Shown in pieces: positions 1 through 15,400 of a stretch of 64,000 nt of DNA (position 1 is its first letter; each line of letters starts with the position of its first letter). The stretch spans positions 1 through 64,000 of the forward strand of contig QNGE01003309.1 of NCBI GenBank assembly GCA_008508345.1. Reading direction: 5' to 3'. Position numbers and translations under genes: made by a program. The notes beneath the pieces were generated by a model that was given only the letters and a program-made list of their open reading frames with translations, was not told the origin of the DNA and ran no database searches. This stretch comes from Paragonimus westermani (Eukaryota > Platyhelminthes > Trematoda > Plagiorchiida > Troglotrematidae).

Positions 1-3000
1 ACAAACGCAAATCAAAACGGCACCGACAACACAGCAGCACGCACCGTCACAACTCAAATTCAATTCGTGCTCCCTCGCTGGTTTCGGTTGCGCGTTACAT
101 AACCACCTCTGAATGATTACTAAGAATACGGTTAAAGATACGCAAAATTGAGCCAATTGTTACGTGATCCACTGACGTTAGCAAAATAACTTCTTACGTG
201 TGAAGGTTGTTAGTGTTTCCACTGAGTATAATCAAAAGTTGGGTGAGGGCAACTCTTGCACACATTTGATATAGAAGGATCTAGTTTGGCCACCAATGGT
301 GAATTCATTCATAATACACCGTTTTCGCGGAATTGCTGTCAACTTGTATCCCAGACTCACAAATGAGACCAGAGAAAATTCGTAATATGACGCACTATTC
401 AGCAAATGGGTTAATGCTAATAACCGTGAGCTGGGAAACATCAAGCAGGTTACTATCACCCAGTTAATGTGACAGATTCCCATGATTGTTATGGTCTTGC
501 GACTATGGTATCTAGATTACGGTGTCACAGATTATGGATGAAGTAGTGCGGCCCAGTGAAAGTTGTACCAGAATGGTTGTGATCTAACTCAACAGCTCAT
601 TTTTTAGAAGAAAATGGACGCTGTGCTGTTTGGGTTGCTCATTTTCAATGAAAAATGAAATCGAACTTGATAGTTAACTGTTCAAAGTACACCTAGAATT
701 GCGTGATTCGTTAATCTATCACAATTTTCAGACCAAATTTATCAAATATTGGAAATTTCGAACACGGTTACCTGAGCGTTAGAGGAGTGTTTGATGCCAT
801 ACCCGGACAGTCTGTTTCCAATAATTTTGCTTCCACTTGGAGTTCACCTCAAATAAAAGTGATAATCTTGGTTTTTTCACCGAATCCAAATTGTTAGACG
901 TAATCTGCCTCTGGGCAAACACATTCGTTGTCAGCTTCCATTTTCTTGCCAGGATGATAATACCACTGGGATCACGCGCAATCAACCTAGTGATCAGATT
1001 TAACTAATAAATAGAGAACATTTGGGTATAAATTCAGATCAGCATGATAGAGAGAATAATCTGGATCCTTCCAGTTCAAAACAAGCATAGCAAATGTGTG
1101 ATCGACTGTGTGCAAATACGGCTGTGATTGCACTTGTTGTAAGTTCGTAGATGAACACACTTGTGAAGATTTTACCATCAGTTGTCTGGGTCAACTAGTT
1201 TGCTTTTTAATTAAGACTAATCGCCAGCCTGAAGTAATTATTGTGTTTCTTGTGAAGAAAACCTCAATTCGGTCTAGCAGCTATTCTTAAATATTTGGCG
1301 CTATGTATGAAGCTAAGTGATTTCCTTAATCCGGGCTACCTAAACACAGTTTAAAGTTGAGCTGCTGTTAGGAAGTCCACCCGACTGGACCATTTATGAA
1401 TCCTAAAGCAACAGCGTAGGTAAGCAAACCAGCAAAATTTATTTCGTTTTGAAAAAAGTATTGCTTGCAGAATATAAGATAGTAAAGTATTCATCGAAGT
1501 TGCATCTTGCTTGGTAGCTGTCTGCATCACAGTTTAATGTTTATCGACAATGATTATAGGGTTAACGGTAGATGGTACATATTTTCCTTCCCACGACCGA
1601 TTTCACTTATCTGCGATCCCCACTTGCCGAAACTTAAGGACTGATTAGTTGGTGAGAATGCCCACACTTTTATAGGTCTACCAAAGAAAACGACCAGCGT
1701 CTTCACCCAAATGAAGTCTGAATTTACACTTCTCACTGAAAGTCGACCGCATAAATGATGCAGTAGGACAGGACACAACATCAACCTTATAAATCAATGT
1801 CATTGCTCTGAGTGATTGGCAGTTCAGCCATACACGGGCGTCCTGTGTACACTTGCATGGGTGTCACGGGAAAAGCTGCTAAAGGCCACTGCCACCGGGA
1901 TTCATACATTATATAGGACACTATTAAAGACATTCCTACCCAGCGACAACTAACAAAGTGGCCGACAGCTGTTCAGACATAGTTGAGTGCCATCAGCACC
2001 ACATCAGTCGAAGATTCAAAACCACGGTCCACCAATATGCGGTACATTTTGATTCAAGCATTATCAATTAGACCACGGAGTCGCGGACACAACAGTTTCA
2101 GGAGGATATGTCAGCTAGTTTCCTCTCACTCGTCAAGTGATATCAAACCCACCTGGAAATCTAGTGGACGCATGTATGTTTGCAAGCCAACCGCTGATAG
2201 AATTAAGCCTATCAGCGAAAGAAAGCGCAAACACAATGAAAACCCAGATTCAACTTGCAAAATGTGTCGCACACCTAACGATGATTTTGCCTGGTCTGTC
2301 TCAGGAAGACTGAAAAGTATTGCACAATCAGGTCATTCATATTAATGTGGGGAAGCTGGAGGAATAGGTGCGCAGTATAAAACGTTGTTATAAGCTCCCA
2401 CAGTGTAATGCGTTCTGTCTATTCGCGAAAGTTGCGTCACACAGAAGAAATCACTTCGAATTAATATGAGTATGGAAAGTTTGTCAAAGTAGGCTCTAAG
2501 AATTTCTAGTAAATGATTGTCAGGATAAATTGTCAGCACCAACACATTCCAGCATGAACTCGACTGCATCTTTATAACTACGTCTCGAGTAACTAAACTT
2601 TTGGTCAGTTGGTGAGCCGGATCCTTGAGAATACACACTCCTCAACGGTATCTGAGCCCCAAGTGGTAGGTAGGTTAGTCGCTGAAGAGCATGTGATAAG
2701 ATACTAGATTATGGAATATGCAACATGACAGCCATACATTAAAAACCAGTTATGCGACGACATGCTGAAACAATCACTGTTCCATGTGTCGTCCTCGAAA
2801 ATCACTAAAGGGTCAAAAAGTGAGGAGAATTTGCAAATGGTTAGCCAATTTTGTGGCTCTTGCTTCGTAATGACCTTCCTGTTACTGAGTTGCCCATAGA
2901 CCTTATAAAAACACTGGGCCAAACCAGACAGACTACACTGTGAATTTATCCTTGGAGCTAAACAAACTTCAGCTGTGAATATGATCGTGACTTTGCCTTG

Positions 3001-3380
3001 AGTATATCACAATTAAGGAGCGGTAATTAAAGTGATAGTCTGATCCACCATGCAATTGGTGGTGAGTCTTGGCGGTCATTTTGCTTGAACGGCGTACTTT
3101 TAGGCGTACTGGTGTAACTATTCCATCTACGTTTCTATCACCTGAGTTCAGCCCAAAGTTGGACAAAGTCAAGATCATTGAAAGTTTGTGCCCTACTCAG
3201 GTTAAGCTACTGTGACTTCTAGATGAAATAGCTATTCCGTGGGACATTACTAGGAGCAAATTTCATGGGATGTAACCTTTATTGCACAGACGCACGGAAA
3301 GAGCGTCCGCAATCTTCGAAGACCTGCAAATTCCTGTAACTTCAAAATTGCGTTCCCACTTCCTCGCCCGAAAAACATTT
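1..3380. other. Intergenic stretch, no gene recognised
   Basis: I see no conserved domain, tRNA or repeat here. The longest open stretch is 1983-2345 on the plus strand. It is hydrophilic, rich in Arg, Lys and Ser, and has one Cys-x2-Cys pair near its end. It opens with TTG rather than ATG and resembles no family I know, so I treat it as chance or an unrecognised exon. Confidence 0.5.
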
Positions 3381-3410
3381 TGGTCGAAACCTTTCATCAG
3401 CTTTCTGTAC
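3355..3410 (-). other. Hammerhead-core-like fossil (CTGATGA plus helix II)
   Basis: On the minus strand CTGATGA (3394-3400) is followed by GGT-TTCG-ACC (3382-3391), a three-pair stem with a UUCG loop, and then AAA where a hammerhead needs GAA. No strand able to form a full helix III follows. A weak five-pair helix I (GAAAG with TTTTC) is possible. This could be the remnant of a retroelement 3' end or chance. There is no coding sequence nearby to support it. Confidence 0.2.
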
Positions 3411-6400
3411 GGTCGGTCATCGATTTCCCTCGAAACTGTTGAATAAAACCCAGGTTGATAGCTCTGAATAAACCGTCTATATTCGGCTCAAAAGAATGTT
3501 GGATTACTGACAAATTTGTAGTCATCAGGTAAATGTTTTACTGGTCACAAATTCTATCATGTGGAAGTTATAGTGACACATGGAGTCAGAGCTGTCACGA
3601 TCCCTACTGAATTCAAGTAGTGACGTATATAAGTTTTACCTCCCTATTCAACATTTGATAGTCAGAATGAATACAGCAAAAACACAGGAAAGTTTTTCAT
3701 AGGAATATTTTCAAAGTCAAATGGATTCGGTTTTCATTTCACATAAATATACTTCTGGTAATAGGTAAAAATCAACACGTTTTAAACGGTAGAGATCCAC
3801 CTAATTTGTTCGTCAAATATAGATTCTATTTTACACGTATGATCATCACCGATGTTTCCTGTCGTGCCTGATTTGTTCCGGGACGCGAACACTTTTGATG
3901 GAATGAAATAATTTACACGTTTCCTATGCCAACTAATTCAAGAGATTTCTCAGCTTGAATCCTTTCTCGAGAAGCCATCCAGTTTACTGTGGAACACATC
4001 ATCAATAAATTTATGAAAATATTATAAATGTTCACAAAATTACCATCCTTAAAAATAACAACGCTCTCGGTGAACGGAAGCACTTTTAATGTCAGAATCT
4101 CCTGAAATCAACAGTTAGAATTTGGTGATAACAGTTTGTTCATATGTTGTCCATATTTTGTTGATATCTTTTTTAAATAAAGAAACTACGGTTTGTTAGG
4201 CTCTGGCCACCAAAAGTTGGCCAGCGTTGTTGACAACTTTACATGAGAGTTTGGGATTGAGGAATATGTGTGCAGAGGGGTGTCACCCACAACGTGGTGA
4301 GGATTGGTATTTGATACTTATTCGGGATTGTTATTGTTCCCGGACGGTTTCTAGCATATTGCCAACAAGTAAGCATCTGCCCCACCAGTAAGTGAATTCA
4401 CAGTATGTCGGCAGACAGGTCATGAGAAAACTTTGGGAAATTTCCGTTTAATTTGTGGTCCACCCATTTACAAACGTGCTGTATTAGGAAACTGTTATCT
4501 CTGATATAATACCCAACGACCAAACCCAAAGGTAGGTAAGACTGTCTTGAGAAAGTATGGGTTATTGATAACTCTAATCGAATAGACAAAACTACTATCC
4601 CCAAACGAGCAAGACCAGTCGCAGACGCGAGCATATGCTGGATTGGTACTTTGCAGTCTCTTATACTTTCAGTAGTTCCAACAATAGATGGTATCAGCTA
4701 CCGCCCCAAAAGTCCAGTCACTTGATCTGTAAGGAACTAGAATTGTTCATATTACTAGGTCTTAAGTCAAAGGCCACACACAAGAGAAGTACTAGCAAAC
4801 ATTTACATTATAAGAAAGTGAATCTTGTTGGTTTACCGGCTTGCAGATCCAAAGACAAAACGCTGTTACTTTTAGTTTTGACGTAAATTGTCATCTCAGA
4901 GCTGCACATGGAAAAAGACAACAAATAATTCTAATGTGGACGTCATAACTCTTAGCACGTGCAGCCGTATTCTGAGTTCCGTACTCCATACTCTGATTTC
5001 CCTTAGTTTACCGTTAGGTGTCAGAACGTTAATCAGAATGTTTAAACAGCAACGCCCCACAAGCACACATCGCTTCGTTTAGCGTTGTAAGAAGATAATT
5101 TCCAGTGAAAACAGTGACTTTACCCCAACTGCCCTGAATACTTAGTCTCCGATTCAACCATAAACTTGACATGAGGCCAACAATTTGGCATTGGAGGTTG
5201 TGTAGCGTAAGATTTCAGAAACGTCCTGGATGCTAGTTTTCTCAAAAGTCAGTTGGTCAAAAGCTGGTCCTCAATTGCCTCAATAAATTAGGTATCGGCA
5301 AAGCAGCGTTCAAGTGGGTGGCCGTAGATTGAAGTCTGTGAATAAAGCAACAAAAAATACCAATACGATCTGCTTCCGAAGTATTTTAGTGATTTGGATT
5401 TGATTTGCCGAAACGGAACTGCAGACGCCTACAAGACTAGACTTAGCATACTGTTTCTTAATGAGATAATGTACTGGCTTGCATGCCATTCGTTCAGTAC
5501 GTTGCAAATGATATTCTGAAAAGATGGGTAAAGGTTTAAGAACGTCCGCGAATGAAGCTGGTATTAATAAGTGTATACAAATTTTCACGTTTGTATTGCA
5601 ATACAGGAAGATACCCAAACTTAGCCTGACGTCTTTCTTCACGAAACTTTAATTGTTTGCGTTACTTTGTGTGCAGCCAATACTACTACATCCCAAACAT
5701 ATTGGTGGAATTTAATGTTAACGGGTAAATTACATTGTATTTGCTTACACAGAATGGCCTTGGTAAAATAATGCTTAGTAATGCATACAGGAATATGATT
5801 AAGGTGTTTTGGCCAATTATTCTGTAGTTTGCTCGAGACTTATTGGACCAGATTTATTTCTTTGCCAAATTGGACCCTGTGTGTCTGCAGGCTTTCAATT
5901 GCCCACTTTATAGAAGAAGACTCGTAAACTTGTTTACAACAAAAGTAATTTGGTAGAAAACTTCACATTCCTGCACACGATTAACAGGGAAGTTCAAAAT
6001 TAAGGAAGTGGATGTTATAACCTGTACTTTCACCGTTTTTCTAACATATAGGTGGTGAAGTTATTAATGTAAACTAACCGTAGAACTAGTGCAACGTTAT
6101 GCCATTATACCCAGAGTATCCATGAAATTTCGGACTCGCAATCAGTTAGCTTCGGTAGTTATCACCAGATATTCACACCCAGAAGAGAGTTGGAATTACA
6201 TGTAAAACTGATATATATATATATATAATTGCTGAGTCGTTTTCTCAATATAACCTGCTCGACAACTGAAAGTGGTTGAATAGATACAGAATGATGAAAG
6301 AAGCACTTCTTTGAAAGTCCAGTGATTCCCTTTCATATGACATGAGAATGACCGAAAACAGCAGTTCACAACCTTGACTTTTCAGTAACCAGATATGTCA

Positions 6401-9400
6401 CTTGGACTTAGCACAGATAAACTGCAATATTGGAAAGCCAATTAACTAAGTGATGGTTACTCCTTTGGTTAAACTGCCCACGCCACAACCACAGATCAGG
6501 TCAGTTTGAAACCAATGTGTGAGCAATGTTTAAACAAGTCTGTATTGGATCAAGCATGCTGATTCGGACGACCTCAGTATTAGTGGAAGTTTAATCGGTC
6601 AGCATTGTATCAGCTATCTGATAAGCGAAATTTTAGGCCTGATCATTGTTCACGTAAACCAATCGAAATACACGTTTTGCAAAATCCTGCACAAAAATGG
6701 GTATTTCTGCAAACGGCAAACAAGTGACTGAAGTACAGTTGTTTCGGGTTTTTACGTCTCATCTGTAAACTTTATTCCTGGCAACCGAAACTAAGACTCG
6801 TGAATTAACGTGAGGGTGTTAAACCGCTTCAGTACATTGATTCAATCACTTGCCTGCCAGGTCACCATGGTTACATTAAAGTGTGTATATTATTTTCATG
6901 CCTGCCTCATCCCCTATTGCCTTACAAATTAAGTGACATACCATGCCAATAGAAAACGTTTGGGAATGTTTTCGAAAACATTTGGCTTACTGCACACTTA
7001 CCCAGTGAGTTTGATTTTCCGCCGTATTCTTTGCTCTCGAAACCTATTAAGGTCGAAATGGCTGCTCACCACTTCGTTGGTTGTTACCGAAAAGAACCAT
7101 CTGCATAAGCAGGTGGCAAACCCGCCCAACTTCGTTGTGGAGGCGTGAATGTGGGCTGGCCGAACACAAGTAATTAATACATTCTAGCAAAATGAACGGA
7201 GGAGCAGTTGTTGGAGAAGCAAAACAATTTTCAAACAGTGTTGTCCAATGTCAGCAGTGATGACAAAAGTTTCTGTTGTATCGAAAGTTTTGCTTGAACA
7301 TGAGTATTCTCACCACTCAGAAATCAAGATTCAACGGGGTAGCTATTCCACTCTTCCCAGTATCAAGTATACGTCAGTCATTGCTCTACTGTCTAGAATC
7401 AATAGTTGAAGGATTGGCTTCATAATTTTGATGTATGTGCATGCGGTGAACAAGTTCTCTTAAGTAAGTAAAACAGTCCTTCCGTACATAAAGTATGACT
7501 TCCGCTAAGCTTGTTTTCAGGCGGTCCGCAAACATTATGATGACTTGCATCCAACTTCCAGCCGACTCCTTCCCCGCAATCAGAATCGCTGACCCCGATT
7601 ACCTCCCGTGTTTGCCAGCAATATTCCTTCTTTAGAAATGATGGTCCTTTTTCCAGTGGACTCCTATTTTCTGCACATGTACCTACATAAAGCCGAAGGA
7701 TAATACTGTGACCATCCTGTATATATTTGACGCGAACATAATTACTATTCGCCCTAAAACATTAGAATGATATGATGGTAGATGACTGAACTTACTCACC
7801 TATTTAGCATATCTTAAGACTCACTTTCAATGGTACGTAATAAAAGCCCAATTACATATACATTCGTGTGTGTGTACATTGTCCAATTAGAACGACGATA
7901 ACAATCTGCTTTGTACAAAGTACAGAGGAATCGATCTTAACCACGATTGGTAGTACAAATCGCAAGGACTATTTTTGTAGGCACAAATGACATGAAAATA
8001 TGCGTGTTTTACTTCGAACATTTGCATAAAATGATTGTGAGAGCGCTCACAAATTTGAATTATAGTCTTAATGCCGGCACCGTGAGAGTTTAATCTTCTT
8101 GAAGAGATCGAATAATATGGATGGACAGATGCACATTTTCTTTGGTAAAGTGATAGAAGTTGGTTCAGTACTAAGAATAGTTGCAGCAGAGTAGGCGGTA
8201 ATCCAATAAGTAGCCACCGGAGGACATAGCAGAAAATAGACAGAGTTGCGTTTCAAGCACACTGACAAAGAAGTGTTGCCAATGCGGGCAATGAGTCACC
8301 TTTGAAACATACTAGATACTTGATGGAAAACTTGGAAGGGAACTGCTTTTTAACCAGATTATTACGAGTTTCTTGAACCATCAGCTAATATTTATATTAC
8401 TTTGTAGTTAACGATGAGGCACAACAGAAATGCCGGTATAGTAATTTTAGTGCAGCACATTCACCAATAACTCCGCCTTTCATTCTATGTTATTAGCAGC
8501 AGAAAATTCACCATTCAGTAGAACATCGTTTGACTTAGATAAGGCTTAAGCAGCATTTAAGCGACTCGGTATCCCGCAAAAAATACAAGTGGCTTGTTAG
8601 ATGCAACCAGCTTCCGGTGAAAAATTTGCGCATAAAAATCGTGAACTCTGTGGGTAGGTAGGAAATAACACCTCGCCGGGCGCCGCTCAAAATAGGTGCC
8701 TGGTAGCATGTTACAACACAAAAACTAGTGGTCAATCTGAGGATGAGCTGTGGGAAAACGTTATACAACTCTTGTGCGAAGTGTAGTCTGTAATCCAACG
8801 ACCCATAAACGATATCACAGGAAAGTTGGACATATAAGTCAGAGTAGCGGCAATAGATCATATGTGGACCCCTGATAGATAAATACGATTCTTCACCGTT
8901 CTAAAGCTGGTTGAGTAGCAGCCTTGTCAGATTTCGTAGTACATCTAAAAATCATGGAATAACATAAAGATGCCGTTCATTATGGGGTTTGAAGTCAAGT
9001 ACATGGCTTCTCACATGTCTAAAAAGACATGGAAACATTCTCTTGTGAGCAGAACATGTAACCCTGATAAAAACAAACGGATTTCATTGACCCAAATTTC
9101 TATTTGGGCCACGGTACTTGTCAGGTAATATTGTGGGCGACAACGTGTGGAATTTTTATCTCGTATGCAGACTACACATTCTGTTCGAAGCACCATGACC
9201 ACGTAAGCTGAACGTGCGGTTGCAAGTTGAGTTAGACTGACCGATCTGTCTTACGTCAGCGAATCAACTGCCCACAAGTACTATGTTCCCTCCGAGCCAG
9301 AAGTTAGACATTCCTTTTGATTGAATTATAGCTTGTTTTTTTTCTGATTATGAGAGGGGAAGTAGCCTACATTCGATTGCTAATCTTCTCACAGGATTTG

Positions 9401-12400
9401 GCCGCATAAACTTGGAAGCGAGTTCGTAATGACCCTAGTCCTGAAACCAACGCTCCTCAACCGTTTTCTTTCTTGTTTGACCAAACCAAACATGTAGCTA
9501 TCAAAACTGGTTGGAGCTTTTGGCTCGCGATGTGGGGAGTCGTTGTTTCGATTCCTGTTCAGACTTCCTCTACCTGGTGAGCTGACAGGTAAAACAAAAC
9601 TCGATCGGGCAGTGTTAGTTCGAGAATGAGCTTCCAGAACCACTAACAAACTTAGCTTTTTTATACATGCATATTTAATCCCTTGATACTTACAATTCTC
9701 GTTGTTTCTCAAGTTCGTGACCACTTTCAAATTTGTTTGCCCAAAAAGATTGACTACCCGTAATTTTGAAGCAAGGTTGGGACACTTTCATATATGACCT
9801 ATGGAGTATACAATGCAGGTTCTATTGCGGGAACAAAACATAAGTTGATGGAACCACCACCCAAATGGATAAACTTGGCCTGACATGTCAGTTATGTGTG
9901 GAACTCAAAGAAAGAACAAGCCGAAAGCAGGACATTAAGGTTCAAGCGGAAATTGGCATCAATTACTCGATTTTTGGTTGCTACACAAACGTTACTATAA
10001 ACAAAGATTTTACAGTCGGCAACGCTGATGTCGTTGTTTTCTGATGAAGAGGGAGATTAATTTTTTGCAGAAATGGAAATATGACAAAAAGTGGATCAAT
10101 GCCTCATATTGCACCCACTATTTGAAATTATTACCAAGTACTTTTGATGGACGATAAACCCTAGTTATTATGTGAAAAACTAGTCAGGTTGAGTAAATTG
10201 AGTCTGCCCGTTTTTGCATGCATAAAGTCTGATGGCTAGTTTTAGCCTTTAGCACGTTGTTTTAGTCAATGTGAATTACTAAACTATTTTTTAGTGTCAT
10301 CTAAATATAAAGTTGGAAATTTACATTTTCCTGCTTCCTTCATACTTGAATTTCAGATTGTGGGGATAGGTCACGTATTCAGTCAAATGAAGGCCACTTC
10401 AAAATTTGCAACAACAGTTTTCCTGGCTACACTTAGACGAGTATTTAGACATTCTTGCATTGAGACCGTTCTGATCAATATTTTCGGGTATGGAAATGCG
10501 ACGATATATTGTTGAATATAAAACCACTCCAAATAGCATGGACTCAACAGACTTGCTGCTTCTATCTGACAGCTTAGCCCCAAATTCTATAAACTTCTGA
10601 GGGCTGTTTAAGTTCCGTTCTACAATTTGGTGACTATTCTGATAAACTTGGAGTTACATTTCTCTGCATTTCTTCGAAAAATATTTGAATTCTTCATTAT
10701 CAAGTTATCACAACACTGAACTAGCCTGAGTAACCATTATTTCTCCTCGTTTGACAACGAACGTAGGTCGATGTGGCTGATACTCTGCAGAATAAGCATT
10801 GTTTGTTCCGCCGTTATAATCCGCGTTTGTACCACTGACTATCAAATTAATTTTTGTTCAGGAATGTGAATAACAAGCACACCAACGCCTACAAATCATC
10901 CATAATCTCGAAACTGAGAGAGCGTTTTCACTGTCATGGTAGTTTCATTTTGTGATCTGTATTATGCTACGAATTTCTTCGAGTCTGAACAACATGAAAG
11001 TAGCAATTATTTCCATCTGGTCTGAATTTTTGTCAATCACCAGAATCCGATGTTCTTGCCTGGTTCACGTTGTAAATCATTCTGTCAATAATTTGGGTTA
11101 GTAGTATCAACTTCGGGATTCTGTTTGTGTAATTTGCACTTCACCTGGTGCCATAGGTCACTAAATAGGTGTACCGATCAGAAGAACTACTTACACTTCT
11201 GGATTTCACTTCGCAGTATATTGCTGTAGATGTTGTCAAGCCCTGGTGGGTAGCTTGCAACATCCACGAAAACTGTTTACGTTGAAGTTAGTGCCGTCAT
11301 CAACAGTAATGATTATCTTAAGCACGAACTTTGAAGAATTCCAAACAACACTCCTTCCATTTGCGCAACAGGTGACTTTAACTGTTGTGCAGCATGTTGA
11401 CAGACTGAAAAATCATGAGTTGAAACAAGTGTTACTAATGCGCACTGTGACCGGTAGAATCATTCTTAGCCTTAAGTTTGTGAAATCCATTTCTATTGCA
11501 TAAAGCTTTGGCTGAAACCAATAGCAAGACATTTGCAGATGAGCTGTGTTTTCCATCCAGCGGCACTCCTGACGTCCCACACGATCGGATTTCTCTTTTG
11601 AAATATGAGTCCAAAGTTTCGCACGATAGTAAGCCTGGGGTGAAAACCCAGGTTTGGCATCATCTAAACAGAGGTAGTGTTGCCACAATGCAATGATTGC
11701 TACCAAGGCCTGATGACAACATGACGTTTGGCAGACAAATTGCGTTTTAGAGAATCCATACCGCCTCAGTCCGTGTTTATTGACGGACGGAGACACAATA
11801 TGCAAGAACACCCTGAAATTTCCGTGGCATTTCTTTCCAACGCATTAATTATTTCATATTTACGCGACTAAGTGCACCTACACAAGGTTCAGGCCAAACT
11901 ACTCATATCATTCTTCGGTAAGTTTTGAAAAACTTTGACATATTATAGTTGAACTGAGAACTAGAATGGGGCAATTTGTTGAAAAATCACTTTGTACAAA
12001 CAACCAGAATGCACGCACACTTAGGAGAATTTCAGATTATTTTAATCAGTCACAGATGACACGTTGACCACAGTATGTGTGAAACTGAGAGGCGTATAAC
12101 TTCAGCGATACAACGACACGGAAACCGCCTTAGTTTCGGTTTTGTTCAGAAAACATCAAGATATATAACGTCTGAAAATTGAAAAGTACCTCCCAATCAA
12201 CCTGCATATTCCGGTTAACTTGGATGGGTCTTATCAAAAGCTCACTCAACCGAGAAACTATTTTTTGTTTAAAATCACCAACCGGTTATATTACTTGTTT
12301 CAACAATTGGTTTAAATTTTGTGCAGAGCTTAGCGTAGGAATCAACATGGTACTACTCACAAAAGTGGTTCGTGTTGCTCGTAGAAGCAAAATGCTTGCA

Positions 12401-15400
12401 GAGTATTATTAATGTAGGATAATATTCGAAACGATACTTCCATAAAGAAACTATCGTTATGGTGACTGGTTTATTTAGCCTACAACCGTGTTCTACATCC
12501 AGAAACATATTCACTCTCGTTAAATCTGAAAGTGAACGGTGGAAAGCAGATCAATTACTAATTTCAAAAACTTCGCGAAGTTCTGTTTGGCATCTTTCGA
12601 TTGAGTAGAGAGTTGATTCCAGCTTATCGTATTCAACAAAATCGTCAAGGGATTAGTTCTCCACCAATCTCGTCCAGGTGATCGATGAAATGAGAACATT
12701 ATACTCACTACGTAAATGCCTTATAACGAACCGAGAAAGACTTACGGACACACAGCACGGGCACAGCGCTTAACATTCACTGGATAGTTGACAACGTGCT
12801 GGTTGTGGGTACCCGTAGATAAGGTTACAATGTGCTTTGGTCACCCTAAGATAAAAGCGTATGATTGTTAACCAACGTTTTACACAGTTTCATTTCCTTT
12901 CACCATTTGGACTGCCTAGATGGATGAATAAAAATCCTGAAACTGGGGATATATCTAAGTTTTTACTCAGAGACTCACTGCTAACAGCATGGTAGATTCT
13001 GCTACACTGTTTGAGTTTCAAATAACAAATCTGTTCGACATTGAAAGTTCGCAGTAGAGTCAAATATGAGAAAGTCCCCTTCGCTGTGATATTGCTAAAA
13101 ATCTCCTGCTCAACTAATACTGGTTCCACTTTCATCAGTCAAATGAAGTTGAATGCCTCAGAGAGAGTAATAAGCAGTATTACGTGGATATGTTGGACGA
13201 CACTGATGTGGCGTGGAACTCCTAGCAATCTTATTGTGTCAGATATTTTTGCGCTTAAACGCAAATGTCGACTGTGTCAGATGTACGGACTTGCCACATT
13301 CCTAACCAACTTTTCATGTAACAAAAACCTTGAATCTCCTTAATTCATCACCAGGTTAACTGCGATTCAACCGCAAGGGTCTTCCGCTAAAGTGAAAACA
13401 AGGTTATTCAAGAATTACAATGATATTTTTTAGGTAACGGCTTCTATGCAAACAATAACGACATAGATATCTTTCCAAACACATCAGGATCAAACGAGTG
13501 CCTTGTTTATCAAACACATGCAACACACCAGAATGGTAATTTAAAGAAGGTCCATTGCAGCATATCATACACTACAAAAATATGCTTCCATTTCTGTCCA
13601 CGTAGGTTTCATTATGCTGACCATGTTCCATACAGAGTATGGCGAATGGGGAAAGGACCTGGTCAAAGTCATAGATAATATTGCCGCTTTGACTCACATT
13701 GTTAGCGAGGAAGATTGGCGAGCCGTTGACCACCAACGTTTTTATCTAAAGACTTCCGTTCTTTTCAAAATATAAACAATTCCAGAAAGAATGATTTGTA
13801 CACCTATAAGCAGGAAACACTAGGGCAATATTAGTGCAGATATATTCGAAGTATAATTGATATGAACAACCCTACCGCCATGGCACTAGCAGCATGCAGT
13901 ATGTGCATTCCTCATTTTGTAACCTGATACAAGGTCACTTGCATGTTGTGGCATTTTGCGCAACATGTGCGGGCGATTTTGGCCCAAGCAAAAACGAAAT
14001 TTAGTCGTAACTGTTTGTGTTTCGACCATTGACCCTTGGTTAAAACAAAAATTGATTTTTTGTGAGGAACTTTTAACGTATGTTGGTCAGGGCGATATAG
14101 ACAACGAATTCAAAAACACTGAGACCCGCTCTCGAACAGCCGTCGCAGAATACACAAGCTGAGAGCCATTATACCCTGTGTAACGTCGGTCTGCCGATAA
14201 GTCCCATATCGTAATCCTTGAGAGCAGTCCAAGTATCATTTATGTTGAAAATTTTGCCATACTTCCCATTAGTATTACGGGTTAAATTTCGAACAAAAGT
14301 GGTGTTGGAGTACAAGGTTAATCGCTGGATAAATCCTGGTGCGGCAGTGGACCTTCGGCTTCCTTGGATGAGTTCTATGAGGCACTTCAGCTGATGTGTG
14401 ACTACATCCAAATGCTAAAATTAAGCACTCCCGGAGTGGTCTGGCAACTCAGGTGTCAGGAAGTCTAGTTTGTTTGAGAATGTTACTTGTGCTGCTGATC
14501 CCAGTCCGAACAAAGCTCATGTGTTTGCGTCGTTTTCAAATTAATACATCTGTTTGGCCACCTGCTGGTGATTTAAACTCCAGTTTTCCTATTGTGGTTT
14601 ATAACTGATGAATTAGCAAGTTTTGATTAACAGGATCTACGTCGTCTAAATCAAGAGGAGCTGTTCACACTTTCGGTAAACTATGGTTTGGTCACTGGAG
14701 TTGATTACTTCTTCCGTAACCGTCACATCTCTGACAAATTATAAGTCAGTGCCGATAAGACTGTGTTACTCACGATTGAGATTTTACACCGTTTTTACAG
14801 ACTGACAAAAGTTGTTTGAAACAACACCTTTGTTGACTCACGTGATCGCGTCGAAACATAGTCAGGGCAAACATCCTACCTTGCAGTTGGCCTCAAAACA
14901 GTGAATAACCTTGACTGGAGGAGAATTTGTATTTTAGCTCTCCAGACTTTGAAGTGAACACGCGAATCACTTCTCCAAACTTTATCACTTGCAATGTATC
15001 AAACTAACTTTCCCCCTCATAAACACCCAAGTGTGGGTAAGAATTTAAGTTGACGAAACTAAAACGAATTAGCAATCCATAAATGACCAGAAGATAATAT
15101 CTAGAACAAATGTTTTCTGTAATATATATAGTCATTAAGCTGGGTACTGTTACTGCTGAATTTTCTACTGATGGAGAAAAAACCTCTGTTTTACAGTACT
15201 AGGAAGGATGGGAATGATATGAAACAATCAGCCTCACGTTACACACGATATAAGATAATATTGCCATTCAGACCATATTTGCTCAGAAATCGAGTAATGC
15301 ACCTCCTAAGAAACACGTACATCTGAATACAGTGAATTATCGGTTATCGGCTGATATTCTCACATATCATTCTATGTGTTCAAAAAACAAGCAAGGTATG

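Noticed and set aside
1983..2345. 120-codon open stretch as a gene
   Set aside because: It starts with TTG, has no known domain and no clear splice context, and is of a length expected by chance here.
8035..8052. TTGTGAG-AGCG-CTCACAA, close to an ideal lac operator palindrome
   Set aside because: The window is eukaryotic and nothing around it is bacterial; a 7-bp palindrome of this kind is expected by chance.
11413..11811. 132-codon minus-strand open stretch, the longest outside the PLEs
   Set aside because: Its sequence shows no domain and overlaps other open stretches on the plus strand; chance is the simplest account.
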